Of a stretch of 64,000 bases of DNA, positions 7,093 to 15,853 are shown one piece after another. Made by a program: the position numbers and the translations under genes. Each line of letters begins with the position of its first letter. Position 1 is the stretch's first letter. Source of the DNA: Macrococcoides psychrotolerans (GTDB taxonomy: Bacteria > Bacillota > Bacilli > Staphylococcales > Staphylococcaceae); the NCBI RefSeq assembly GCF_038095555.1, contig NZ_CP124591.1, forward strand, positions 806,001-870,000, given 5' to 3'. Under the pieces are notes generated by a model, which was not told the origin of the DNA, did no database searches, and saw nothing but the letters and a program-made list of their open reading frames with translations.

Positions 7093-8152
7093 AGATTACT
7101 GGGTTGTTGAATTCTGTCTGTGATTGACCCGTCAGTATGTTGTATACATCAGTAGCTTTAACTTCCAGCGAGAAATAATGCACATTCTGTTTGTTAATAT
7201 TCGTTATAATTGGAACAGGACAGAGAGTCTTCACTTGTTTAATATAATTTCTTCCTTGTTCATTCATAGCAAGTACACGGATTGCTTCAATCTGAAGCTT
7301 TGATTCCGGTACGTTGAGCAGGATATAGGTGAGTAGTCTTCGAATCCGTGCTTTCGTATAACGCTTAGTACTTAAGCATTCTATAAGGTGATCATAGCTT
7401 TGAGCCTCATGAATATACTTCTTGATGCGATATTCCAGACCTTCATACATCGTGTATATTGTGCGCAGTGTACTTAAGTCGCTCGAAACGATGCGGTATT
7501 TTAACAGCTGAAAGAGCATGTCTTTATTTAACGGATGTGCGATATACTGTAATGAAGACTGAGGCAGCGCATGCTGGAAGCGTGCTGCGTTATAATAGGC
7601 TTTACGGATTGCTGTTGCGCTTGAAATTTCTCCGGTCAATGATTCATCAAGATAGGCATTGCTGACCCTTTGTACGGGAAAGAACGATAGTCCGGTATGT
7701 GCACCTTGTCTTATATATTGTACTGCAAGGATATCGTTACTCTTTAGGCCGTTTGACATAAGTTCTGCGTATCCGATATCTCTGCGTGTCGGTTTTATAT
7801 TATCAAGTCGCATCGCTTCGTGAGTGAGTGCTTGCAGATCATTGCTTTCGCTCCCGAATGACAATGTATCAGCCTGTAACATGTGTGCTACTGATACGCC
7901 GCCATATGCGAAATCATCTGCATAGCTCATCGCATAGAATTGCGGTAATTCAACGACAAGATCACAATGATGAATGGCCATCTGTGCACGCTGAAATTTA
8001 CTGACGAATGCAGGCTCACCGCGCTGCGTAAATTGCCCGCTCATAATCGCGATGATAACATGCTCAGGAAATGCTGCTTTTATTTTGTTGATATGAAATA
8101 GGTGTCCGTTATGAAATGGGTTATATTCTGCGATGATCGCTATTGCCTTCAC
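7079..8152 (-). CDS. tmcAL: tRNA(Met) cytidine acetate ligase TmcAL
   Basis: Nucleotidyltransferase-like enzyme that in Bacillus subtilis forms N4-acetylcytidine at the wobble base of elongator tRNA-Met using acetate and ATP (formerly YlbM). The 357-residue protein opens MKAIAIIAEYNPFHNGHLFHI, containing the HNGH nucleotide-binding motif near residues 14-17. It continues with IIAIMSGQFTQRGEPAFV and CDLVVELPQFYAMSYADDFAYG, a block strongly conserved in the family. The length is slightly below the roughly 380-400 usually seen, mostly at the C terminus. It is convergent with coaD and divergent from yceD. Confidence 0.88.
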   Translation of the reverse strand: MKAIAIIAEYNPFHNGHLFHINKIKAAFPEHVIIAIMSGQFTQRGEPAFVSKFQRAQMAIHHCDLVVELPQFYAMSYADDFAYGGVSVAHMLQADTLSFGSESNDLQALTHEAMRLDNIKPTRRDIGYAELMSNGLKSNDILAVQYIRQGAHTGLSFFPVQRVSNAYLDESLTGEISSATAIRKAYYNAARFQHALPQSSLQYIAHPLNKDMLFQLLKYRIVSSDLSTLRTIYTMYEGLEYRIKKYIHEAQSYDHLIECLSTKRYTKARIRRLLTYILLNVPESKLQIEAIRVLAMNEQGRNYIKQVKTLCPVPIITNINKQNVHYFSLEVKATDVYNILTGQSQTEFNNPVIYRRP

Positions 8153-8216
8153 TAGTATTTCTCCTTTTCAGCGTTTATAATGACATTGTAACAGATTTAT
8201 CTGTTAAGAAAATATC

Positions 8217-8246
8217 TTGACAAAGTACATATATAAAGTGTAAAAT
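8217..8246 (+). promoter_or_regulatory. Sigma-A-type promoter for yceD-rpmF
   Basis: TTGACA at 8217-8222 and TAAAAT at 8241-8246 are separated by 18 bases. They lie about 30 bp upstream of the yceD start in the region divergent from tmcAL. Confidence 0.7.
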
Positions 8247-8276
8247 AAATTTTGTGTTTGTAAGAGGTGAAACCAT

Positions 8277-8792
8277 ATGAAATGGTCATTAACTGAATTA
8301 AGAAAGCATCGTGATAATGCTTTGTCAGTTGATTCAGAAATCAACTTAAATGAATTAATCAAAAGCCTGGACTTAGTCGATTTATCTCTGATACATGTTG
8401 AAGGTAAGCTGACACCGAAGTCTAACGAAGTTATCGCTGACTTACATCTTACGGGTCATTATGTAATGACGTGTGCAAGGTCGCTTGAAGATGTAGTTGT
8501 TCCGTTTGATATCCAATCGATTGAGTATTTTGATGATAGTGAATTTGAAGTTGACTATGAAGATAACAGACATCCATTAGAAAATGGTGTGATTGACCTT
8601 AAACCTGTTATCCAGGAGTTAGTCGTGCTCAACAAACCTGCACGTGTGGTAAAGGATGATGTTGATCTGACATTAACGAAAGGTAACGGTTGGGAAGTTA
8701 TTGATGAAAGTCAATTAGAAGAGGAATTACCTAAGGTTGATCCTAGGTTAGCGAAACTTCAAGCTTTAAAAGACAGTATGTCTGAACAATAA
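8277..8792 (+). CDS. yceD: YceD family protein (DUF177)
   Basis: DUF177/YceD protein of 171 residues, almost always encoded immediately upstream of rpmF and thought to act in 23S rRNA accumulation or ribosome assembly. Features include LDLVDLSLIHVEGKL, CARSLEDVVVPFDI and an acidic centre (FEVDYEDNRHPLENG), then a C-terminal DPRLAKLQALKDSM. The cysteine in CARSLE fits the family pattern. The start has GAGGTG in front. Only 19 bases separate its stop from rpmF, so the two form an operon with a terminator after rpmF. Confidence 0.85.
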   Translation: MKWSLTELRKHRDNALSVDSEINLNELIKSLDLVDLSLIHVEGKLTPKSNEVIADLHLTGHYVMTCARSLEDVVVPFDIQSIEYFDDSEFEVDYEDNRHPLENGVIDLKPVIQELVVLNKPARVVKDDVDLTLTKGNGWEVIDESQLEEELPKVDPRLAKLQALKDSMSEQ

Positions 8793-8811
8793 GTGATAGG
8801 AGGCAAAAACA

Positions 8812-8985
8812 ATGGCAGTTCCATTTAGAAGAACATCTAAAACAGCGAAAAGAAAACGTCGTACACACTTCAAATTATCAGTGCCTGGTATGGTTGAATG
8901 TCCATCATGCGGAGAAATGAAGTTATCTCACCGCGTATGTCCATCATGTGGGTCATACAATGGTAAAGAAGTAGTATCTAAATAA
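8812..8985 (+). CDS. rpmF: Ribosomal protein bL32
   Basis: Component of the 50S subunit. The 57-residue protein begins MAVPFRRTSKTAKRKRRTH and continues through FKLSVPGMVECPSCGEMKLS to end GSYNGKEVVSK. Four cysteines arranged as CPSC and CPSC form the zinc ribbon, so this is the zinc-binding (C+) form rather than a zinc-independent paralogue. A strong AGGAGG precedes the ATG. It follows yceD as usual, and a terminator hairpin starts 12 bases after the stop. Confidence 0.97.
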   Translation: MAVPFRRTSKTAKRKRRTHFKLSVPGMVECPSCGEMKLSHRVCPSCGSYNGKEVVSK

Positions 8986-8996
8986 TAGTGATTGCA

Positions 8997-9027
8997 AGAG
9001 GCCGGAAACAAATTCCGGTCTCTTTTA
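8997..9027 (+). terminator. Intrinsic terminator after rpmF
   Basis: AGAGGCCGGA pairs with TCCGGTCTCT (one G-U pair) around a seven-base loop, followed by a TTTT run. Confidence 0.85.
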
Positions 9028-9071
9028 TTGTGTCATTGCTGACTAAGGCTACTTATTTATAAGCCGTTAAA

Positions 9072-9100
9072 TTGTTTTTTAAGATGATAATCATTATACT
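9072..9100 (+). promoter_or_regulatory. bshC promoter with Fur/PerR-like box
   Basis: TTGTTT (9072-9077) and TATACT (9095-9100) are spaced 17 bases apart. Inside the spacer and reaching into the -10 lies TGATAAT-C-ATTATAC (9085-9099), an almost perfect 7-1-7 inverted repeat. This resembles Fur-family operators (Fur or PerR). Placement would block RNA polymerase. Which family member binds cannot be told from sequence. Confidence 0.6.
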
Positions 9101-9129
9101 AAGTAGTGATTATATGCGAGGTGTAGATA

Positions 9130-10719
9130 GTGGAACATTATAAATTTTTAGAAGAGTCATCAGGGTCATTTATTGATCGATACATACATACGGAATTGAG
9201 TGCGTTCTATCATTATGCAGTAAGCGAGGCGGGACTAGCGGCAAGAAGTGACGTACGTCCTAATGGAAGAGAACGAGAACTGAGCGATGTGATTGCACAA
9301 TATATGGGCGATGACATCTCACATGCTCAGCGCACTAACATTGCAGCAATAAGAGAAGGTCACCAAGTCGTTATCGGTGGACAGCAGGCAGGACTCTTTG
9401 TCAGCCCGATGTATACAATCCATAAGATTATCTCTATTGTTGTTATGGCGAAGGAACAATCAAAGCGACTTGGAAAGCATATCGTACCGGTATTCTGGAT
9501 TGCAGGAGAAGATCATGATTTTGATGAAGTGAATCACGCAAATATTTATGACAACGAAAGCATTATTCATCGTGTGAAGTATTATCCAAAACAAGAGGTA
9601 ACGGATTCTGTCAGTCACGTTCAGATGGAAACAGAAGCCTTCCATGCAGCGTTAAACAAACTGATTTCATTGCTGGATGAAACTGAACATACGAAACCGC
9701 TTTTTGCAATGCTCTCTCAACTTCCAGATAACTGGACGGAACACTTCCATAAGATTGTACACGAGCTATTTAAGGCTTATGGTGTTCTGTTTATTGACAG
9801 TCATTATAGTCAATTGAGGGAATTAGAGCGAGAACTGTTAACTTGGCAGTTTGAGCACCATCTTGAGATCGATCGTGCTTTTCGTGAGGGGCAGGACAAA
9901 CTTGCTGAAACTATAGGTGAACGTCAGATTGTTACGGATACGAATGTTCATATGTTCATGCAGTATGATGGTATCCGTCAGTTGCTGAAGTATGAAGCGG
10001 GGAAGTATGTGTTACCAAAGTCAGAGGTCTCATTTACTAAAGAAGAAATCTTGCAGATGATTGCCGCGTCACCAGAAATATTCTCAAATAATGTCGTGAC
10101 AAGGCCGCTGATGCAGGAACTTGTATTTAATACGCTCGCTTTTATCGGTGGACCTTCAGAAATTAAGTATTGGGGAGAACTGACACAAGTATTCAATCTT
10201 GCGAATATTAACATGCCAGTTGTTGTGCCGCGTATGCGTATTACGTATATTACTCCGGAACATTTAAAGATTATGGCACGTTACGATATATCAATAGATG
10301 GACTGTTTCAAGAAGGTATAGAGTATTTTGAGCAAAACTTCTTAAAGTCAAAAGAAAACTATCTAGTTGAACAAGAGATTAATGCGATGCAGCAGCAGCT
10401 GGATGCATCTTTTAAAGCGATTCAACAGCTAGATAGTGATGTAGAGCTAGCAAAACTGGCACAAAAGAATCTTCAACACCATCATATGCAGTTCAACTAT
10501 TTTTTAGAGACATATCGCAAGCAGATTAAACGCAGACATAATACTGAGATGAAGCATTTCAACAAGCTGCGCAATGAGCTGACACCTGGGGGACTGCAAG
10601 AGCGTATCATGCACCCCGCGCAATTATTGAACCGTTATGGCCTGGATGTATTCTCTGATGTTATCGATACGTTTGAAACGTATCAGTTCGAACATTTAAT
10701 AATTAAAACAAATGAATAA
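9130..10719 (+). CDS. bshC: Bacillithiol biosynthesis cysteine-adding enzyme BshC
   Basis: Putative last enzyme of bacillithiol synthesis, adding cysteine to glucosaminyl malate. The 529 residues include YMGDDISHAQRTNI, the conserved VIGGQQAGLFVSPMYTIHK, VPVFWIAGEDHDFDEVNH and FIGGPSEIKYWGEL, and a long helical coiled coil (about 395-490). Length is close to other BshC proteins. The start is GTG at 9130 behind GCGAGGTG. As in staphylococci it lies just upstream of mraZ, but a strong terminator separates it from the dcw cluster. The promoter carries a Fur/PerR-like palindrome. Confidence 0.92.
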   Translation: MEHYKFLEESSGSFIDRYIHTELSAFYHYAVSEAGLAARSDVRPNGRERELSDVIAQYMGDDISHAQRTNIAAIREGHQVVIGGQQAGLFVSPMYTIHKIISIVVMAKEQSKRLGKHIVPVFWIAGEDHDFDEVNHANIYDNESIIHRVKYYPKQEVTDSVSHVQMETEAFHAALNKLISLLDETEHTKPLFAMLSQLPDNWTEHFHKIVHELFKAYGVLFIDSHYSQLRELERELLTWQFEHHLEIDRAFREGQDKLAETIGERQIVTDTNVHMFMQYDGIRQLLKYEAGKYVLPKSEVSFTKEEILQMIAASPEIFSNNVVTRPLMQELVFNTLAFIGGPSEIKYWGELTQVFNLANINMPVVVPRMRITYITPEHLKIMARYDISIDGLFQEGIEYFEQNFLKSKENYLVEQEINAMQQQLDASFKAIQQLDSDVELAKLAQKNLQHHHMQFNYFLETYRKQIKRRHNTEMKHFNKLRNELTPGGLQERIMHPAQLLNRYGLDVFSDVIDTFETYQFEHLIIKTNE

Positions 10720-10723
10720 GACG

Positions 10724-10765
10724 AAGCCTGTTACATTGATCTTAACAATGTAACAGGCTTTTTCT
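10724..10765 (+). terminator. Intrinsic terminator after bshC
   Basis: AAGCCTGTTACATTG (10724-10738) pairs perfectly with 10746-10760 around a seven-base loop, followed by TTTCTGTTTT. It separates bshC from mraZ. Confidence 0.9.
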
Positions 10766-10803
10766 GTTTTAAACAATTAATTATAAAAAAAATTGCATAA
10801 ATA

Positions 10804-10823
10804 GTGGAGGAAAGTGGGGGGGT
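10804..10823 (+). promoter_or_regulatory. MraZ-box-like direct repeats
   Basis: GTGGAGGAAA and GTGGGGGGGT are consecutive 10-base units starting with GTGG. They lie about 35-55 bp upstream of mraZ. MraZ proteins bind direct GTGG/TGGG repeats of 10-bp period at their own promoter, so this is probably the autoregulatory site. Confidence 0.6.
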
Positions 10824-10857
10824 ATGGTAAATTAGATTTAAGGCGAGGTGAATCGAA

Positions 10858-11289
10858 ATGTTTATGGGTGAATTTCAGCATCAGCTTGACGCGAAAGGCC
10901 GAATGATTGTGCCTGCTAAATTTCGCGAAGAATTAACTGAACATTTCGTGATTACACGTGGCCTTGACAAATGTCTCTTTGGTTATACATTAACCGAGTG
11001 GGCAGCTATTGAAGAAAAACTAAAAGCATTACCACTCACAAGAAGAGACGCTAGAAAATTTATGCGTATGTTCTTCTCCGGAGCGGTGGAAGTCGAGATG
11101 GATAAGCAAGGACGTATCAATATTCCGAAACATCTGATGGAATATGCGGGTCTATCTAAAGAAGCTACAGTTATCGGTGTATCTAGTCGCATAGAAATTT
11201 GGGATCGTAAGTTATGGTCTGATTTCTATGAAGAGACAGAAGAAGAATTTGAGACAATTGCAGAAGAATTAATTGATTTTGATTTTTAG
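10858..11289 (+). CDS. mraZ: Transcriptional regulator MraZ
   Basis: DNA-binding regulator that heads the dcw cluster and controls its own operon in several bacteria. The 143-residue protein has two SpoVT/AbrB-like domains, about residues 5-50 (FQHQLDAKGRMIVPAKFRE) and 76-120 (VEVEMDKQGRINIPKHLMEYA), each with the expected D-x-KGR-hydrophobic-P pattern. MraZ assembles into ring-shaped oligomers. The start has GCGAGGTGAATCG before ATG. Nine bases separate it from rsmH. GTGG repeats upstream are the likely operator. Confidence 0.95.
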   Translation: MFMGEFQHQLDAKGRMIVPAKFREELTEHFVITRGLDKCLFGYTLTEWAAIEEKLKALPLTRRDARKFMRMFFSGAVEVEMDKQGRINIPKHLMEYAGLSKEATVIGVSSRIEIWDRKLWSDFYEETEEEFETIAEELIDFDF

Positions 11290-11298
11290 GAGGATTCT

Positions 11299-12231
11299 AT
11301 GTTCCATCATGTAACAGTATTATTAGAAGAAACGGTCGATCAGCTGAATATTGATCCAAATGGGATATACGTCGACTGTACATTAGGTGGAGCAGGACAC
11401 AGTCTATATCTTGTGAAGCAATTGCAGGAAGGGCACCTCATATCGATTGATCAGGATCAGACTGCGATTGATAATGCGCACATCATACTGAAAGATTATC
11501 TCGATAAGGTAACGTTTGTTAAGGATAATTTTCGCAATCTTTCTGATATCCTCACACAGCTTGGTATTCAGAAGGTTGACGGGATTTTATATGATCTAGG
11601 AGTATCAAGCCCGCAGCTTGATGTAGGAGAGCGTGGTTTCAGCTATCATCAAGAAGCTAAGCTTGATATGCGTATGGACCAGACACAGGCACTATCAGCT
11701 TATGAAGTGGTCAATACCTGGCCATACGAGAAGCTTGTTTCTATATTCTTCCGTTATGGTGAAGAGAAATTTTCTAAACAAATTGCAAGAAAGATTGAAG
11801 CTGAACGTGAGTTACAGCCAATTGAAACAACGACTGAACTAGTTGAAATTATTAAAGCAGCAATTCCGGCACCCGCAAGAAGAACTGGAGGGCATCCAGC
11901 TAAGCGTGTCTTTCAGGCGATACGAATTGCTGTCAATGACGAATTAGGTGCCTTTGAATCTTCTATAGAACAAGCGATTGATAGTGTTAAGCCGGGTGGA
12001 AGAATTTCAGTCATTACATTTCATTCTCTTGAGGATCGATTATGTAAGCAAGTCTTTCAGGAGTACAGTAAAGGGCCAGACATCCCTCGTGGGTTACCGG
12101 TCGTTCCCCCTGAATACCAGCCGAAACTAAAGAAAATCACTAGAAAACCAATTATATCCTCAAATGAAGAGCTCGAACATAATAATAGAGCGAGAAGCGC
12201 AAAGCTTAGAGTCGTAGAAATATTAAAATAA
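11299..12231 (+). CDS. rsmH: 16S rRNA (cytosine(1402)-N4)-methyltransferase RsmH
   Basis: Methylates N4 of C1402 in the decoding centre of 16S rRNA (former MraW). The 310 residues begin MFHHVTVLLEETVDQL and contain the SAM loop VDCTLGGAGHS (about 24-35). They also carry YDLGVSSPQLDVGERGFSY and LDMRMD, then the C-terminal ISVITFHSLEDRLCK block typical of RsmH. Length is standard. A AGGAGG site precedes the start. It follows mraZ by nine bases and precedes ftsL by 12, in the usual order of the cluster. Confidence 0.96.
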   Translation: MFHHVTVLLEETVDQLNIDPNGIYVDCTLGGAGHSLYLVKQLQEGHLISIDQDQTAIDNAHIILKDYLDKVTFVKDNFRNLSDILTQLGIQKVDGILYDLGVSSPQLDVGERGFSYHQEAKLDMRMDQTQALSAYEVVNTWPYEKLVSIFFRYGEEKFSKQIARKIEAERELQPIETTTELVEIIKAAIPAPARRTGGHPAKRVFQAIRIAVNDELGAFESSIEQAIDSVKPGGRISVITFHSLEDRLCKQVFQEYSKGPDIPRGLPVVPPEYQPKLKKITRKPIISSNEELEHNNRARSAKLRVVEILK

Positions 12232-12243
12232 AGAGGTGACAAC

Positions 12244-12612
12244 ATGGCAGTAGAGTACATCAATCCGAACTATTACAATCAGGTCAATGAACAAGTTAAA
12301 GTTAAATCTGTTTCAAAAACACATGTTGTTTCCCTTTCAAAGCTTGAAAAATTAATTTATTTAACATTAGTGTCATTGATTGCGTTTGTAAGCATCTATA
12401 TGCTATCTTTGAAATATGATGCGTATCAGACGAACACTCAAATTGCAGCAATCGAAGGAAAGATTGTACACCAGCAAAGTGTCAACGGAGAACTGAATTC
12501 TGAAGTGATGAAACAGTCTTCATACGAACGTGTCTATAGTAAAGCGAAATCATATGGATTAAGCTTGAAAAACGATAACGTAAAGGTAGTGCAAAAAGAT
12601 GTCACGAAGTAA
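12244..12612 (+). CDS. ftsL: Cell division protein FtsL
   Basis: Small bitopic divisome protein that with DivIC and DivIB helps activate septal peptidoglycan synthesis. The 122 residues comprise a cytoplasmic N terminus of about 35 residues, one membrane helix (about 37-57, LIYLTLVSLIAFVSIYML), and an extracellular coiled-coil segment (about 60-110). Sequence similarity in this family is low, so position between rsmH and the PBP1 gene is the main evidence. It has an AGAGGTGACAAC ribosome site and overlaps the next gene by 14 bases, suggesting translational coupling. Confidence 0.88.
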   Translation: MAVEYINPNYYNQVNEQVKVKSVSKTHVVSLSKLEKLIYLTLVSLIAFVSIYMLSLKYDAYQTNTQIAAIEGKIVHQQSVNGELNSEVMKQSSYERVYSKAKSYGLSLKNDNVKVVQKDVTK

Positions 12613-14848
12613 ACTAAAACTAAAGAAAAACAAAATAGGAGCAGTCCTCTTGATCATGCTATTCGGACTGCTCTTTTTTTCATTGATTTTTAAATATAGC
12701 ATGATCATGCTTACAGGAAAGTCCAGCGGCCAGGATCTTGAAATGCGTGCGAGCGAGAAATATGTTCGGAATATCGTCAATCAGCCTGAACGTGGTAAGA
12801 TTCTAGATCGCAATGGACAGGTGCTTGCAGAGGATATTGAATCCTATAAGCTTGTCGCAATCCTCGATAAACGATTTTCAGAAGGAAGTAAGCAACCGCG
12901 ACATGTCGTTAATAAGAAGAAGACAGCTAAAGCTTTAGCTGACATCATCGACATGAAAGAAAAGGACATCTATAAAGTGCTGAGCAATAAAAAAGCATTT
13001 CAGGTCGAATTTGGTAAGGCGGGTAAAGACCTGACGTTTGATCAGAAACAGAAGATACAGAACTTGAAGATGCCTGGACTCACATTCTTCTCTGAGAAGA
13101 AAAGATTTTATCCAAATGGGAATTTCGCTTCTCATTTAATTGGTTTTGCAGAAAAAAATGGAGATACAAATGTGATGACCGGAATGCTTGGTAGTGAGAA
13201 GATATTCGATTCTTATCTATCGGGAAAACCAGGTAAAACGACCTTTAAACAGGATATATGGAACTATGTACTGCCTAAGTCAGGCAATGTCGTGCCGGCA
13301 CAGGATGGGGATGATGTTAAGCTGACGATTGATAAGAACATTCAGATTTTTGTGGAAGACTCACTCGATATGATGGTCAAACGCTATAACCCGAAAGACA
13401 TCTTTGCTGTTGTAATGGATGCAAAGACGGGAGAAATATTAGGAAGTAGTCAGCGACCAACGTTTAATCCTCAGACAAGAGAAGGATTCGGAGAAAAATG
13501 GGCGAACGATCTGTATCAGAATACGTATGAGCCAGGTTCTACTTTTAAGACTTACGGTCTTGCAGCAGCAATTGAAGAAGATCAGTATGACCCGAAAGCG
13601 AAGTACGAATCAGGTGAACGAGAAATAGATGGCATAACGATTTCTGACTGGAATGACGTTGGGTGGGGAACAATCACTATGAGCAAAGGATTCCAATTGT
13701 CTTCAAATGTGCTGATGATGAAACTGCAGGACAAAGTAGGCACCGATAAGATGAAGACATATTATGAAAAGTTTGGTTTTGGCAGATCGACGCAATCCCT
13801 TTTCGATTCAGAAGCTACCGGGCATATTTCGTGGAATGATGAACTGAGTCAAAAAGTAAGCTCATTCGGGCAGTCTACAACCGTAACTCCGGCTCAGATG
13901 TTACAGGCTGAAAGTGCAATCGTCAATGAAGGTAAGATGCTGAAGCCCTATTTTGTGAAGTCCATTACGAGTAAAGATAATAATGATATTTACACTGGTC
14001 AGAAAGATATCATTGGACAGCCGATTTCAAAATCGACAGCACAAAAAACGATGCAGCAGCTCTATGATGTTGTAAATGGTAAGGAGATGCATGCATTTAA
14101 CTATGGTCTAAAAGATTATAAAGTTGCTGGTAAGACCGGTACAGCACAAGTGCCGGATACGGAAAAAGGTGGCTACGTCCAAGGGGCTAATCCATATATG
14201 GTCAGCTTTATGGGGTATGCACCAGCCAAAGACCCTAAAGTTATCATCTACTACGGTATGAGTCTTGCACAGAAGAATGATGCTGAAGCATATGCACAGG
14301 GGGTTTCAAAAGGGTATACACCCCTTATGGAAAATACATTGAAATATTTGAATGTAGGATCACCTAACAAGGATAATGCAAAGCTTATATTTAATACGCC
14401 GGATGTCATTGGAAGTAAGCCTGATAAGGCATCTACTGAGATTGAAAGTGCTTCGCTTCAACCTGTTCAGATTGGAAGCGGCAGTACTGTGATGAACCAG
14501 TTACCTGCTAAGGACACGAAGTTAATAGCCGATAATAAAGTATTTATTCTGACTGAAGGTACAAAAGTGATGCCGGATATCACTGGATGGAGTAGACGCG
14601 ATCTTCTGATGTTCAGTACGTTGACCGGAGTAGAGATACAGTTTAAAGGTAACGGTTATGCCATCAGCCAGTCTATTGATGCAAATAATCCTATAAAGCA
14701 AGGTGATAAGCTGACAGTTGAACTTGATTCATTAGATCCTCTAAAACAGTCTCCAGTCTACAACGATGTTATTAAAGCACAGCTGCAGCAGGAAAAAGAA
14801 GTGTTAAAAGAACAGATAAAAGATAAAAAACTAAAAAATTCGAATTAA
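12599..14848 (+). CDS. pbp1: Penicillin-binding protein 1 (division transpeptidase with PASTA domains)
   Basis: Class B PBP that crosslinks septal peptidoglycan, the FtsI-type enzyme of staphylococcal division. The 749-residue protein has a cytoplasmic basic start, one membrane helix (about 14-37), a dimerisation region, and a transpeptidase domain with STFK (nucleophile Ser314), SSN (from Ser368) and KTG (from Lys512). Two C-terminal PASTA-like domains follow (about 600-655 and 655-715), with MPDITGWSRRDLL in the second. A charged tail ends KLKNSN. Length and Ser314 agree with S. aureus PBP1. The start overlaps ftsL. Confidence 0.95.
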   Translation: MSRSKLKLKKNKIGAVLLIMLFGLLFFSLIFKYSMIMLTGKSSGQDLEMRASEKYVRNIVNQPERGKILDRNGQVLAEDIESYKLVAILDKRFSEGSKQPRHVVNKKKTAKALADIIDMKEKDIYKVLSNKKAFQVEFGKAGKDLTFDQKQKIQNLKMPGLTFFSEKKRFYPNGNFASHLIGFAEKNGDTNVMTGMLGSEKIFDSYLSGKPGKTTFKQDIWNYVLPKSGNVVPAQDGDDVKLTIDKNIQIFVEDSLDMMVKRYNPKDIFAVVMDAKTGEILGSSQRPTFNPQTREGFGEKWANDLYQNTYEPGSTFKTYGLAAAIEEDQYDPKAKYESGEREIDGITISDWNDVGWGTITMSKGFQLSSNVLMMKLQDKVGTDKMKTYYEKFGFGRSTQSLFDSEATGHISWNDELSQKVSSFGQSTTVTPAQMLQAESAIVNEGKMLKPYFVKSITSKDNNDIYTGQKDIIGQPISKSTAQKTMQQLYDVVNGKEMHAFNYGLKDYKVAGKTGTAQVPDTEKGGYVQGANPYMVSFMGYAPAKDPKVIIYYGMSLAQKNDAEAYAQGVSKGYTPLMENTLKYLNVGSPNKDNAKLIFNTPDVIGSKPDKASTEIESASLQPVQIGSGSTVMNQLPAKDTKLIADNKVFILTEGTKVMPDITGWSRRDLLMFSTLTGVEIQFKGNGYAISQSIDANNPIKQGDKLTVELDSLDPLKQSPVYNDVIKAQLQQEKEVLKEQIKDKKLKNSN

Positions 14849-14875
14849 AAGAAAGGAAATCAGTAATTCTGATAT

Positions 14876-15853
14876 GTGAAACTTATGCATGAAATTTATT
14901 TTGGAGTCATTACATTTATACTTACCGCAATACTTGTCCCTTTGTTTATCCCTCTATTAAAAAGAATGAAGTTTGGTCAGTCTATTCGTGAAGAAGGGCC
15001 GAAAAGTCATATGGTAAAGAGCGGCACACCGACAATGGGAGGATTGACGTTTTTAATCAGTACGATCTTACTAAGTGCGATCGCCTGCTTCTTCGTTGAA
15101 GACAATGGACCGTTGATACTATTGATACTTGTTACAGTAGGGTTCGGACTTATTGGATTTGTCGATGATTATATTATCGTTGTAAAAAAGAACAATCAAG
15201 GTTTGACATCGAAACAGAAACTTTTATTCCAGATCATTATTGCAATTCTTTTCTATGTCGTAAGTAATGTTCTTGGATTACTATCACTCAGCAACGAAAT
15301 TAATATTCCATTTACGGATATCGGGATTCCATTATCTATATTCTATGTCATCTTCATCATCTTCTGGCAGGTAGGCTTCTCAAATGCAGTCAATTTAACG
15401 GATGGTCTTGACGGACTGGCAACAGGGTTATCAATCATTGCATTCAGCTGTTATTTTTATCTTGCAATCGTGCAGGGTGCTACAGCAATAGCTTATTTCT
15501 CAGCAATCTTAATCGGGAGTCTGTGTGGGTTCTTGATCTATAATAAGAACAAGGCGAAGCTGTTTATGGGTGATACAGGTTCATTAGCACTTGGTGGGGT
15601 TATCGCGACAGTATCGATTATGCTGAATCAGGAATTAACGCTGATTTTTATAGGCTTTGTATTTGTTGTTGAGACATTGTCGGTGATGATGCAAGTCACA
15701 TCATTCAAACTGACTGGTAAAAGGATCTTCAAGATGAGTCCGCTTCACCATCACTTTGAGATGGTGGGCTGGAGCGAATGGAAGATTGTAACCGTGTTCT
15801 GGATTGTCGGTATATTAACTGGACTCATCGGAATTTATTTAGGAGTGAATTAA
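14876..15853 (+). CDS. mraY: Phospho-N-acetylmuramoyl-pentapeptide-transferase
   Basis: Integral membrane enzyme that transfers phospho-MurNAc-pentapeptide to undecaprenyl phosphate, forming lipid I. The 325 residues contain about ten membrane helices and the family motifs MKFGQSIREEGPKSHMVKSGTPTMGG, LIGFVDDYIIV, VNLTDGLDGLATG with its catalytic-region aspartates, and MSPLHHHFE near the end. The start is a GTG at 14876, and the nearest purine-rich site (AAAGGAAAT) is about 18 bases upstream, an unusually long spacing. ATG at 14885 is an alternative. The stop codon directly abuts the murD start. Confidence 0.94.
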   Translation: MKLMHEIYFGVITFILTAILVPLFIPLLKRMKFGQSIREEGPKSHMVKSGTPTMGGLTFLISTILLSAIACFFVEDNGPLILLILVTVGFGLIGFVDDYIIVVKKNNQGLTSKQKLLFQIIIAILFYVVSNVLGLLSLSNEINIPFTDIGIPLSIFYVIFIIFWQVGFSNAVNLTDGLDGLATGLSIIAFSCYFYLAIVQGATAIAYFSAILIGSLCGFLIYNKNKAKLFMGDTGSLALGGVIATVSIMLNQELTLIFIGFVFVVETLSVMMQVTSFKLTGKRIFKMSPLHHHFEMVGWSEWKIVTVFWIVGILTGLIGIYLGVN

